Positions 52,077-60,681 of a stretch of 64,000 bases of DNA are shown here, one piece after another. Position 1 is the stretch's first letter; the number at the start of each line of letters is the position of its first letter. Source of the stretch: Rhodothermia bacterium. GTDB lineage: Bacteria > Bacteroidota > Rhodothermia > Balneolales > Balneolaceae. A program made the translations under genes and the position numbers. A model generated the notes under the pieces. The model searched no databases. It had not been told where the DNA came from and was given only the letters and a program-made list of their open reading frames with translations. Where the stretch lies: the NCBI GenBank assembly GCA_030427885.1, contig JAUICM010000006.1, positions 1-64,000 of the forward strand, given 5' to 3'.

Positions 52077-53870
52077 ATGAGAACATTTATCAAGCATTCG
52101 TTCGTATTAATTATAACCGTCACTTTATTCGCGTCCTGTACTTCTTCTTCAGAAGAAAACATGACTCCAAAAGAATTTGCCAAACACGTATCTGATCTTA
52201 TCGTTGATGGAACACAATTCGCTTTTGAGCCAGCCCTTCAGGAATATGAGCAAGACGGTTTATACATGATCAATTTTCCGGACAATGGCTCTGGTGTATA
52301 CTATGCCCGCACAGTCATTGAGACTGAAGGAATCGAAGATCAGGACTTCAGTACTTATTTTGGAATTACCAATCAGGCTGGTAAGATAGAAGTATATCTG
52401 GATGGTGAACTGATCTACACAAAGACGAGCGAAAAAGATGGCCATTTTGATTATGTGGATTATGGTTTATTTGAGTACGAAGCCAAAGTTCCGGTATCAC
52501 TAAGGGATGGAATGCATCAGCTGGCGTTTAAATTTCGTCCGGAAAAAGCCGGGAATAACCGGGTCTATTTCACTTTTGTACGTTCAACTGACGGTTTAAA
52601 GAATACAGCTGTTTCATTAAGATCACCATCGGAAGAAGAAGAACTTCAACACTTTGGGTACTGGTGGATCGGGCCTTTCTCTCATGATGCGGTCGGACCT
52701 GAACTTCTTGCCCCAAGTCTTTCTGCTGATGAATTAATAGCAATGGAGCTTACATCTGCAAATGGCACTATGGTGAGATGGGATATACCTGAACTTCATC
52801 TGGTTAAGGGGTTACCGGGATGGCTAACTTATCAGAACTGGCACTATTCAGGGGGAACGTTCCTCGACGCAATGAATAATGTGGGGAATCACTATGATGG
52901 ACTCGATTACAGCCAGTATATAACAGAACATATGTCTTTCCTGAAATCTCATATTGGGGAAATTGAACAGATGAGAACAGATTACGGATTGATAGAAAGT
53001 CCGTTTGGGCACTACTTTCGGTTTTCATTACTCGATGATATGGGAATGCAGACAGTTCCTTATGTGAACTCTTTGTTAGCAGAAGCACCGGAAGACAGAA
53101 ACAGAAATTCTTTTGAATACCAACTGGCTGAGCGGGTGGCTGATCATATGATGAATGACGCATCGAGATTGCCAGATGGAACATTTGCGAGGTTCACGCC
53201 CGATTCTATGTCAGTGTGGGCAGATGACCTGTTTATGAGCAGTATATTCCTGCTAAAATATTATAAGCTTACCGGCGATCAGAAGTATCTTGATGAAGTA
53301 GCCGAACAGGTGCTGAATTTCGATCGTTATCTGATCGATGAACCATCCGGGCTCTACTGGCATGGATACTTCTCTGGTGAAGGCAAGCATTCCTCCTCAA
53401 AATGGGGGAGAGCTAATGGCTGGACTATTATGGCAAAAGTAGAATTGCTCCTGGCCATGCCAGAAGATCACCCCAAAAGAGCTGAAGTTCTTGAGGCCTT
53501 CAAACGTCACTGCGAAGGATTATTGGAAGTTCAATCGGATGATGGTAGATGGCACCAGGTTTTGGATGACCCAAATTCTTATCTGGAAACGTCAGCAACA
53601 GCTATGTTTGTAAGAGGATTTGCCAGAGGGGCAGTTGAAGGCTGGCTCGATCGGGAAGCGTATGCACCAGCAATTGAAAAAGGCTGGGCATCATTGACCC
53701 GACAGTTTAATGAAGAAGGAAATGTAATCGGTATAGTACGAGGTACACCTATCTTGTTTTCGGACTCCGAATACGATAACTGGGGTACCAGGATAAACGA
53801 TCCGCGGGGATTAGGAGCCTTGCTGTATGCTTCTATTGCCGTGGATCTATACCGTAAAGGAGCACAATAA
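52077..53870 (+). CDS. GH105/GH88-like unsaturated glycuronyl hydrolase, lipoprotein
   Basis: 597 residues with lipobox LFASC at about residue 21. Residues 30-200 form a beta-sandwich extension; 220-590 is an (alpha/alpha)6 barrel of the YteR/unsaturated glucuronyl hydrolase type. MSVWADDLFMSS (about 379) holds the catalytic-region Asp pair, and SKWGRANGWTI (about 441) and GLYWHGYF are family marks. These enzymes hydrate the delta-4,5 uronate left by polysaccharide lyases, which implies that a lyase acts earlier. Its final A is the first base of the next ATG. Confidence 0.88.
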   Translation: MRTFIKHSFVLIITVTLFASCTSSSEENMTPKEFAKHVSDLIVDGTQFAFEPALQEYEQDGLYMINFPDNGSGVYYARTVIETEGIEDQDFSTYFGITNQAGKIEVYLDGELIYTKTSEKDGHFDYVDYGLFEYEAKVPVSLRDGMHQLAFKFRPEKAGNNRVYFTFVRSTDGLKNTAVSLRSPSEEEELQHFGYWWIGPFSHDAVGPELLAPSLSADELIAMELTSANGTMVRWDIPELHLVKGLPGWLTYQNWHYSGGTFLDAMNNVGNHYDGLDYSQYITEHMSFLKSHIGEIEQMRTDYGLIESPFGHYFRFSLLDDMGMQTVPYVNSLLAEAPEDRNRNSFEYQLAERVADHMMNDASRLPDGTFARFTPDSMSVWADDLFMSSIFLLKYYKLTGDQKYLDEVAEQVLNFDRYLIDEPSGLYWHGYFSGEGKHSSSKWGRANGWTIMAKVELLLAMPEDHPKRAEVLEAFKRHCEGLLEVQSDDGRWHQVLDDPNSYLETSATAMFVRGFARGAVEGWLDREAYAPAIEKGWASLTRQFNEEGNVIGIVRGTPILFSDSEYDNWGTRINDPRGLGALLYASIAVDLYRKGAQ

Positions 53871-55609
53871 TGGATATACAGTTTCTTGGAATTCATTTGC
53901 TGGACTGGATCGTATTAGGGATCTATATCGCAATCATCACCGCGATCGGATTGTATTCTGCTAAAGCGGTTAAATCAACCGGAGATTATTTTATGGGTGG
54001 CCGTCGTTTTGGGAAACTCCTGATGATCGCCCAGGCCTTCGGAGCGGGAACACGTGCAGATCAGGCAGTTGCTGTTATCGGAGCTTCTTCTCAGATCGGA
54101 TTGCCAGGTATCTGGTACCAATGGCTGTACCTTTTTTCAACTCCATTCTATTGGCTAATCGCACCGATCTACAGAAGACTACGCTATATAACCATTGGAG
54201 ATTTCTTTGAGCAAAGATATGGAACTGGTATGGGAGCAGCTTATGCCTTCGTCGGGTTGTTGTGGTTTTCAGCAAACATCGGTGTGGTTCTTAAAGGAAC
54301 CGGAGTCACGATCGAAGCGGTATCAGGTGGAACTATTTCAACGGAGATGGCCGTATTCGGGATGGTTGCTTTCTTTGTGTTATATGGCCTTGTTGGCGGA
54401 CTTGTTGCCGCCGCAAGTACTCAGCTTCTGCAAGGTTTTTTTATTGTATTGTTGTCCTTCATGTTGATCCCGTTTGCTTTGAATCAGGCTGGTGGATTGG
54501 ATGCAGTTCACCAAGCATTACCGGATGAATGGTTTAGTCTTGTTGCCAGTGAAGAGGTAACTCTTTTCTTTATTATAATGGCTATTCTGAACGGATTGGT
54601 TGGGGTGGTAGTTCAACCTCACCATATGTCGATCAATGGTTCGGGAAAGACGGAGATCAATTGCCGTACAGGCTGGACCTATGGTAACTTCCTTAAACGA
54701 TTTGTAACGCTTGGTTGGGTATTCAGTGGAATATTCATAGCGGTTGTGTTTCCATCATTAGTAACCGCCGACGGAGCTGCAAGAGAGCAGGCATTTGGCC
54801 TGGCTATCCTGGAATTACTTCCGGTGGGGTTTATTGGATTGATGATAGCTGCGATCGTAGCAGCAGTAGTTGCAGCATGTAATAACTTTATGGTGAATGG
54901 TTCTGCTTTGTTTACCAGGAACTTCTATAAACGATTTTTAAATCAGGGAGCAGATCAGAAACATTATCTTAAAGTTGCCCGCGCTAGTTCAGTTTTTGTG
55001 GTGGCAATAGGAGTGGGAATTGCACTTTATATTCCATCTGTGGTAGAGGGCTTATTCCTGATCTGGAAGATAATGGCATTCCTCGGGATAGCTTTCTGGA
55101 TGGGAATTATATGGAGACGATCAAACCGATATGGGGCGTGGTCTTCAATGATAATTACTGCGATCCTGGCATTTGTAACAGATTCCTATGGCTGGTCGTT
55201 TGAAGAACAGGTGGCACTTTATCTTCCTATAGGCTTTGCAACCATGATCACAGTAAGCTTTTTTACAAAGCCGGAAGATGAAAACAAGTTGAACACATTC
55301 TATTCATTATTAAATACTCCCGTAGGCGAAGAAGATCGACTTGAAAAAGCGGGTATATCGGTATCAGATGAGGATGAGATGGAAGAAACAGATAAAGTAC
55401 CTGTGATCGATCAAAACAGAACTATTCCTTTGTTAGACAACAGTAAAGCACTGGAAAACGGGGAGGGATTATTATTGGTGGATCTGCTTAGCCTGAAGAA
55501 AAGTTTTTCGAGAAAAAAATATCAGGTAGACCTGAAAGGATTTGGTATTTCCTGGGTAATCGTAATTGGCTATCTGGTGCTGGCGTACACTATAAGTCAG
55601 ATCATTTAA
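53870..55609 (+). CDS. Sodium/solute symporter, SSS family (2)
   Basis: 579 residues with about fourteen membrane segments. First segment LDWIVLGIYIAIITAIGLYS, then DYFMGGRRFGKLLMIAQAFGAGT, and GFIGLMIAAIVAAVVAACNNFMVNGSALF in the sodium-binding eighth segment. A charged cytoplasmic loop (about 470-550) precedes a final helix. It is not a close copy of the first symporter in the locus, so the two may carry different products. Start and previous stop share one base (TAATG). Confidence 0.9.
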   Translation: MDIQFLGIHLLDWIVLGIYIAIITAIGLYSAKAVKSTGDYFMGGRRFGKLLMIAQAFGAGTRADQAVAVIGASSQIGLPGIWYQWLYLFSTPFYWLIAPIYRRLRYITIGDFFEQRYGTGMGAAYAFVGLLWFSANIGVVLKGTGVTIEAVSGGTISTEMAVFGMVAFFVLYGLVGGLVAAASTQLLQGFFIVLLSFMLIPFALNQAGGLDAVHQALPDEWFSLVASEEVTLFFIIMAILNGLVGVVVQPHHMSINGSGKTEINCRTGWTYGNFLKRFVTLGWVFSGIFIAVVFPSLVTADGAAREQAFGLAILELLPVGFIGLMIAAIVAAVVAACNNFMVNGSALFTRNFYKRFLNQGADQKHYLKVARASSVFVVAIGVGIALYIPSVVEGLFLIWKIMAFLGIAFWMGIIWRRSNRYGAWSSMIITAILAFVTDSYGWSFEEQVALYLPIGFATMITVSFFTKPEDENKLNTFYSLLNTPVGEEDRLEKAGISVSDEDEMEETDKVPVIDQNRTIPLLDNSKALENGEGLLLVDLLSLKKSFSRKKYQVDLKGFGISWVIVIGYLVLAYTISQII

Positions 55610-55661
55610 CGCGCTAAGAACTTATATATAACCTGTGGTTGGGTGAAATAAGATGAATAAT

Positions 55662-55710
55662 AGAAAGTTGGTTTTCAGAATCTTGTTCTGATCACTGGCT
55701 TTCTGTTTTC
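55662..55710. terminator. Possible bidirectional terminator between symporter and regulator
   Basis: Two nested stems: AGAAAG (55662-55667) with CTTTCT (55699-55704) and TCAGAA (55675-55680) with TTCTGA (55686-55691), followed by GTTTTCG. It lies between the convergent operon end (55609) and regulator end (55712). The U-tract is short, so this is a weak call. Confidence 0.35.
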
Positions 55711-55711
55711 G

Positions 55712-56833
55712 TTAAACCTCTTCTGAAGCCATTGCCCCGCAGGATTCTCTCACAACAAGTTCAGGCTTTAGAATAGTTCTGAATGAAGGGTCTCCACCTT
55801 CAATACGGTCGATAAGTTTATTGATCGCTGCTGCTCCAATTCGTTCAACCGGCTGATGGATCGTAGTAAGAGGAACGTTAGCGTATTTTGATTGCTCAAT
55901 GTCATCAAACCCTACAATTGCGACATCCTCAGGAACACGATATCCCAATTCAAGGATACGGCGGATGAAGCCAAGAGCCGAAAGGTCATTGTATACGAAG
56001 TATGCAGTCGGCTTTTCTTTCATGGTATCAAACTGATCCCCTAATTCGTATCCGGCTTCGAAGCTGCCTGGATGGGTATCAGAACTTAATCTCAAATGGT
56101 AATCATCACGAATATCAATACTGTGAGCCTTCATTGCTTTTTGGAAACCAATATAGCGGGCTGCACCCAGTGAGTTATTTAAAGGGCTGTTGATATAGCC
56201 GATCTGAGTATGACCAAGTTTGATCAGATGTTCGGTACCTAAGTAGGCACCACCTTCATGATCAGCACCTACATAGTATATGTCTTCATCAGCAACGTAA
56301 GAGACCATAACATAGGGGAAATTATCTTCGTGGAGTTTCCGGATGATCTCAGGGGCATGAGGCTCTTTACGAAGGCTCGCAATGATAATCCCTTTAACAC
56401 CCATCTTTTGGAAATTCTTGATCTGGGCTTCTTCCTTCTTTATCTGGCTGGAGCTGTTGGAAAGCAGGATATTATAATTCTTGGAATACGCTGTTTCCTC
56501 TACCATATGTGCGATGAGAGAAAAGAAAGGGTTTTTTAGATCACGTAATACAAGGCCAATAGAATCGTGGCTGGAAAGGTCATTCTTGATTCTTTTTTCT
56601 GCTACAAAAGTTCCTTTTCCTACTCTGCTGAACAAAATACCTTCATCGATCAGAGTAGACAAAGCACTTTTTATAGTGATCAGACTCACATCATATTCTT
56701 TAGCTAATTCTTTATGAGAGTTTAGCTGCTCTCCAACAACTAAAGACCCATTCTCGATCTTTCTTTTGATGTCTTTTATGATCTGTATATAAAGCGGAGT
56801 TGAATCCTGAAAATCTATAGCCATTCTGTGCAT
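55712..56833 (-). CDS. GntR-type HTH fused to LacI-type sugar-binding domain
   Basis: 373 residues. Residues 1-75 are a GntR winged helix (PLYIQIIKDIKRKIENG, SHKELAKEYDVSLITIKSAL, LIDEGILFSRVGKGTFVA). Residues 90-365 are a periplasmic-binding-protein-like effector domain (SIGLVLRDLKNPFFSLIAHM, GVKGIIIASL, AIVGFDDIEQSKYANVPLTT, IGAAAINKLIDRI). This GntR-LacI combination is as in AraR of Bacillus and normally represses sugar genes until the inducer binds. Its own upstream region carries the 9-bp-period operator found before the receptor and nagB. Met1 (56833) or Met4 (56824) may be the start. Confidence 0.9.
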   Translation of the reverse strand: MHRMAIDFQDSTPLYIQIIKDIKRKIENGSLVVGEQLNSHKELAKEYDVSLITIKSALSTLIDEGILFSRVGKGTFVAEKRIKNDLSSHDSIGLVLRDLKNPFFSLIAHMVEETAYSKNYNILLSNSSSQIKKEEAQIKNFQKMGVKGIIIASLRKEPHAPEIIRKLHEDNFPYVMVSYVADEDIYYVGADHEGGAYLGTEHLIKLGHTQIGYINSPLNNSLGAARYIGFQKAMKAHSIDIRDDYHLRLSSDTHPGSFEAGYELGDQFDTMKEKPTAYFVYNDLSALGFIRRILELGYRVPEDVAIVGFDDIEQSKYANVPLTTIHQPVERIGAAAINKLIDRIEGGDPSFRTILKPELVVRESCGAMASEEV

Positions 56834-56849
56834 TTACATCGTTACAATC

Positions 56850-56876
56850 TATACCTAATATACCTAATAAACCTGC
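56850..56876 (-). promoter_or_regulatory. Candidate operator, site 2 (regulator gene)
   Basis: In the sense of the gene: GCAGGTTTATTAGGTATA (56859-56876), then a third copy of the unit, TTAGGTATA (56850-56858). Three GGTWTA units in register at 9 bp. It ends 17 bases before the regulator ATG, fitting autoregulation. A separate inverted repeat, TTAAACA-GTTT-TGTTTAA, lies at 56890-56907. Confidence 0.65.
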
Positions 56877-56952
56877 TTATTACTAATTATTAAACAGTTT
56901 TGTTTAAATAAATTATCGGTATAAAACGTGGATATAAGAGGCTTTAGAGATT

Positions 56953-57732
56953 TTAGAATTCAGATCTGATCGCCCAGAGGTCTGGAAATATGGCATGATT
57001 GATCGTTTTCTGGAGATAAGCTACTCCTTCTGATCCTCCTGTTCCTTTTTTACGGCCTATGGTTCTTTCAACCATTTTAACATGCCTGTATCTCCATTCC
57101 TGAAGTCCTTCATCAAAATCTACAAAAAGCTCCGCTAGCAGTGCGATCTCCGGATCATTCTTCATGACCTCAACTAAGGTTTTCTGGATCTTATCTGATG
57201 GGTTGTACAGCAATCCTGTTTCATTTTCCCGTACTGCTTCAGCCGGGTAACCTTTTTTAGTTAGATAGGAAAGGAAACTTTCCCACAGTGTAGCTTCTTC
57301 CATCCGTGCTTTTAATCGGGCAATATGATCCGGTTCATCTTTATGAGCTTCAAGCATCAGCGGAAGCCGAAGGCCACAAAGTATCTCCATTTCTCTGAAC
57401 TGGAGGGATTGAAAACCACTGGACTGACCAAGGAATGACCGGAAGCTATTGAATTCGAGCGGAGTCATTGTTTCAAGGATATCAACCTGTGAAACGAGTG
57501 TTTTCATAATTGTAAGAATACGGCGCAGTGTTTTAACGGAGGTCCAGGTATTACCAGATTTCAGTTCCCTTCTGAGCTTACCGAACTCATGCAAGATCTG
57601 CTTGAACCAAAGTTCATATGTTTGATGAATAATGATGAATAGTACTTCATCATGCTCCGGAGGATCCGATTTCAACTCCTGGAGTTTTATAAGTTCATCA
57701 ATTTTTAAGTAGTTGGTATAAGTAATTTTCAT
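56953..57732 (-). CDS. kynA: Tryptophan 2,3-dioxygenase
   Basis: 259 residues, typical bacterial length. Haem enzyme opening the indole ring of tryptophan to N-formylkynurenine. Signatures: DEVLFIIIHQTYELWFKQIL (distal His), FNSFRSFLGQSSGFQSLQFRE, WRYRHVKMVERTIG (proximal His) and KGTGGSEGVAYLQ. It lies 119 bases upstream of the regulator on the same strand but belongs by function with the kynureninase-like gene at 32786. No formamidase was found in the window. Confidence 0.93.
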   Translation of the reverse strand: MKITYTNYLKIDELIKLQELKSDPPEHDEVLFIIIHQTYELWFKQILHEFGKLRRELKSGNTWTSVKTLRRILTIMKTLVSQVDILETMTPLEFNSFRSFLGQSSGFQSLQFREMEILCGLRLPLMLEAHKDEPDHIARLKARMEEATLWESFLSYLTKKGYPAEAVRENETGLLYNPSDKIQKTLVEVMKNDPEIALLAELFVDFDEGLQEWRYRHVKMVERTIGRKKGTGGSEGVAYLQKTINHAIFPDLWAIRSEF

Positions 57733-57790
57733 AGCTGCTCCTTAGGGGGGTGAATGATAGGCAGAAATATGATTATCTTGGAGAAAAAAG

Positions 57791-58669
57791 ATGAGCATAC
57801 TGGTAGCAGACGGCGGAGCTACAAAAACAGCCTGGGTTCTTATATCTGAAGATGAAGAAGATATAGTGATCAAAACCGGAGGGATGAACCCCAGGCTTAA
57901 GATCGATTCTGAAATTGAGTCCGTGATCTTTGATGAACTCATTCCTCAGATAAGTACTAAAGAGATATCGGAGTTATTCTTTTATGGCTCCGGATGCCGC
58001 TACTGGGCTGACGCAGAACGAATGAGATTTTTACTGTCTGAGGCTTTTAGATCTACGGATATCAAGATCCTTACAGATATTCAGGGAGCGGGAAGAGCAG
58101 TATTTGGCGAAGATGAAGGTATTGTAGTAATATCCGGAACGGGTTCAAGTTCCGGTTTAATGCGAGGTGGCTGGCTTGTTGATATAATGAGCTCAAAAGC
58201 ATATCCGGAAGGAGATTATGGAAGTGGATGCCATATTGGGTCGCTGATTTTGCGGGATTATTTTACCAATCAATGTCCCTCAGAGATCAAAGAACTACTG
58301 GATAAAGAGAGGAAACTTAATTTTGATGAATTATTTCTTCAGTTTCAGGATCAGGTTAAGTCCAAACAGATCGCCGCAAAAGCAATGAGAGATATAGCTT
58401 CATCAGAGATTATTGATCCCGAATCCATCTCTTATGTTGAGCAACTGGCCGCTACGAGTGTCCGGATGTTGCTGAACCTTATGCTGAATCATTTTGGCGA
58501 ATCTGCTCTCAGATCACACCCGATAAAGCTTATTGGTTCTACTGCTGTTCATTTTGAACCTGTTTTCCAAAAGGTTTTCAGTTCTGCAAATCTGGAGATT
58601 GTCTCAATCGAACAAAGCCCGGTTAAGGGCCTTATCAGATTCCACAGATACCGAATGAAGAACTTTTAG
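57791..58669 (+). CDS. N-acetylglucosamine kinase-like (BadF/BadG family)
   Basis: 292 residues, actin-like ATPase fold. Phosphate-1 VADGGATKTAWVL, phosphate-2 VVISGTGSSSGLMRGGW, and YGSGCHIGSL. Bacteroidota members of this size are N-acetylglucosamine kinases. It would phosphorylate GlcNAc released by the GH20 enzyme. It is divergent from kynA (58-base gap) and its end overlaps the 3' end of the convergent nagB fusion by 4 bases. Confidence 0.82.
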   Translation: MSILVADGGATKTAWVLISEDEEDIVIKTGGMNPRLKIDSEIESVIFDELIPQISTKEISELFFYGSGCRYWADAERMRFLLSEAFRSTDIKILTDIQGAGRAVFGEDEGIVVISGTGSSSGLMRGGWLVDIMSSKAYPEGDYGSGCHIGSLILRDYFTNQCPSEIKELLDKERKLNFDELFLQFQDQVKSKQIAAKAMRDIASSEIIDPESISYVEQLAATSVRMLLNLMLNHFGESALRSHPIKLIGSTAVHFEPVFQKVFSSANLEIVSIEQSPVKGLIRFHRYRMKNF

Positions 58670-60582
58670 AATTTCCAGCGCACAAAAGCTTCCATAGCCT
58701 CGTATTCCGCCAGACCCAGCTCATCATAAAGTTGTGCCGTTTGCTGGTTTCTTTGTTCAGCTCTTTGCCAGAATTCACGTTTGTCGGTGCCGGGGAAGAG
58801 GGGACGATCTTTTTGTGACTGGTGCTTGAAGATCGCGCTTCTTTTTCGGTCTCTTTCTGCCGGACTGAGAGGAACCGCCATCTCAATTTCATCGATTCCC
58901 CATTCCTGCCAGGCTCCGCGATATAGCCACACCCAGCAATCCGACATCCAGGGTTCATTCTTTAGTTCATTAACAGCTGAAAAAATAGCACTCAGACAAA
59001 CCCGGTGTGTTCCATGAGGATCGGAGAGGTCACCAGCTGCGTAGATCTGATGTGGTTTTATCTTTTCAATAAGTTCTTTCACCAATCGCACATCTTCCGG
59101 GCCAATAGGTTTTTTCCGGATCTTTCCCGTTTCGTAAAAAGGAAGGTCCATGAAATGCATGTATTCGTCGGGAATACCAACAAACCTGCAAGCTGCTTTT
59201 GCCTCACCGCGGCGGATAAGTCCTTTGATCTTTTTGATCTGTTCTGAATCAACTTCGCCGGATTCTTTATTCCTGATAAAAGATCTGGCTTCATCAAATA
59301 CCCTGATAGCCTCATCATCTTTTATTCCGAATGCATCACTATAATCGGTTACAAAATCAGCGAAACGCAGTGCTTCTTCATCGAATACAGCAATATTACC
59401 GGAAGTTTGATAAGCTACATGAACCTCATGCCCCTGATCGGCTAAACGAATGAAGGTTCCGCCCATGGAAATGACATCGTCATCTGGGTGTGGACTGAAG
59501 ATAAGTACTCTTTTCGGGAATGGTTCTTTACGCTCAGGCCGTGTTGTGTCATCTGCATTAGGTTTTCCACCGGGCCATCCCGTAATGGTATGCTGGATCT
59601 CATTAAACACACGAATGTTAATGGAATAGGAAGTACCAAAATCTGAAAGGATATCATTCATTCCATGCTCACTGTAATCCTGATCAGTAAGTTTCAGAAT
59701 AGGTTTCTTCATTTTCAGACTCAGCCAAACGACTGCTTTTCGGATGAGCTCATCAGTCCATTCGATGGGTCCTATCAACCATGGAGTTTTTATCCTGGTT
59801 AATTCTGCAGATGCAGGGGCATCTAATATGATCTCGGAATTTTCATGTTTCTGTAAATAAGTTGCTGGCACATGACTGGTAATGTCTCCTTCTACTGCTT
59901 CTTTGATGATCGGAGCTTTTCCTTCTCCCCAGGCCATGAGTAAAAGTCGTTTTGCCCCAAGAATGGTTCCTACTCCCATGGTGATGGCTCGTCGGGGTAC
60001 ATTTTCAGAACCAAAGAAGCCACTTGCCGCATCCATAATGGTCATATGATCCAGAGCGATCAACCTTGTCTTTGAATCCATGGAAGAGCCGGGTTCATTA
60101 AAACCAATATGTCCTGTTCGTCCAATTCCCAATATCTGAATATCAAGTCCTCCAAGCTCCTCGATCTTTTTTTCGTAATGCTCGCAAAAAGAGATGATCT
60201 GACTTTTACTTAAAGTACCATCCGGGATATGAATATTCTCTTTCGGAATGTTGACGTGATCGAACAGATATTCGTTCATATACTTCACATAACTCTGAAG
60301 TGAGTCAGGTTGCATTGGGTAGTACTCATCCAGATTGAATGTGTACACACTACCGAAATCAAGGCCTTCTTCTTTATGAAGTCGTACCAGTTCATCATAA
60401 ACCTGTGTAGGTGTGGATCCGGTTGCTAGTCCAAGTACGGTATGTGTATCTTGTTCTGTGTTATTTCTTATGGTAGCAGCGATCTCATTCGCAACATATA
60501 CTGAAGCATTTTTAGAATCTTCGAATATGTTGGTTGGTATTTTCTCAAATTGATGATATTCCGCACTTATAACTGGTGACAT
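58666..60582 (-). CDS. nagB: Glucosamine-6-phosphate deaminase fused to PIG-L deacetylase domain
   Basis: 638 residues. Residues 1-260 are NagB: GLATGSTPTQVYDELV, TFNLDEYYPM, LGIGRTGHIGFNEPGSSM and AITMGVGTILGAKRLLLM. After a linker (about 265-365) comes a PIG-L/LmbE-type domain (about 370-590) with the metal site in SPHPDDDVISMGGT and a later DPHGTHR. NagB converts GlcN-6-P to fructose-6-P and ammonia. PIG-L enzymes remove N-acetyl groups from GlcNAc derivatives. Such fusions exist in Bacteroidota. No nagA was seen here, so the second domain may supply the deacetylation (inference). The operator lies 34 bases upstream. Confidence 0.92.
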   Translation of the reverse strand: MSPVISAEYHQFEKIPTNIFEDSKNASVYVANEIAATIRNNTEQDTHTVLGLATGSTPTQVYDELVRLHKEEGLDFGSVYTFNLDEYYPMQPDSLQSYVKYMNEYLFDHVNIPKENIHIPDGTLSKSQIISFCEHYEKKIEELGGLDIQILGIGRTGHIGFNEPGSSMDSKTRLIALDHMTIMDAASGFFGSENVPRRAITMGVGTILGAKRLLLMAWGEGKAPIIKEAVEGDITSHVPATYLQKHENSEIILDAPASAELTRIKTPWLIGPIEWTDELIRKAVVWLSLKMKKPILKLTDQDYSEHGMNDILSDFGTSYSINIRVFNEIQHTITGWPGGKPNADDTTRPERKEPFPKRVLIFSPHPDDDVISMGGTFIRLADQGHEVHVAYQTSGNIAVFDEEALRFADFVTDYSDAFGIKDDEAIRVFDEARSFIRNKESGEVDSEQIKKIKGLIRRGEAKAACRFVGIPDEYMHFMDLPFYETGKIRKKPIGPEDVRLVKELIEKIKPHQIYAAGDLSDPHGTHRVCLSAIFSAVNELKNEPWMSDCWVWLYRGAWQEWGIDEIEMAVPLSPAERDRKRSAIFKHQSQKDRPLFPGTDKREFWQRAEQRNQQTAQLYDELGLAEYEAMEAFVRWKF

Positions 60583-60616
60583 TAACTCTTTTTTTAGAGG
60601 TTGAAAGGAAATTGAA

Positions 60617-60634
60617 TATACCTATTATACCTGC
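60617..60634 (-). promoter_or_regulatory. Candidate operator, site 3 (nagB-PIG-L)
   Basis: In the sense of the gene: GCAGGTATAATAGGTATA. It differs from the regulator site at two positions and from the receptor site at three. A TTTG lies upstream in the same sense (about 60645-60648), so the element probably overlaps the promoter. Confidence 0.65.
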
Positions 60635-60681
60635 ATTATAGAAATTCAAACATAAGCTGATTTTAAAGGATTTGTAAAATA

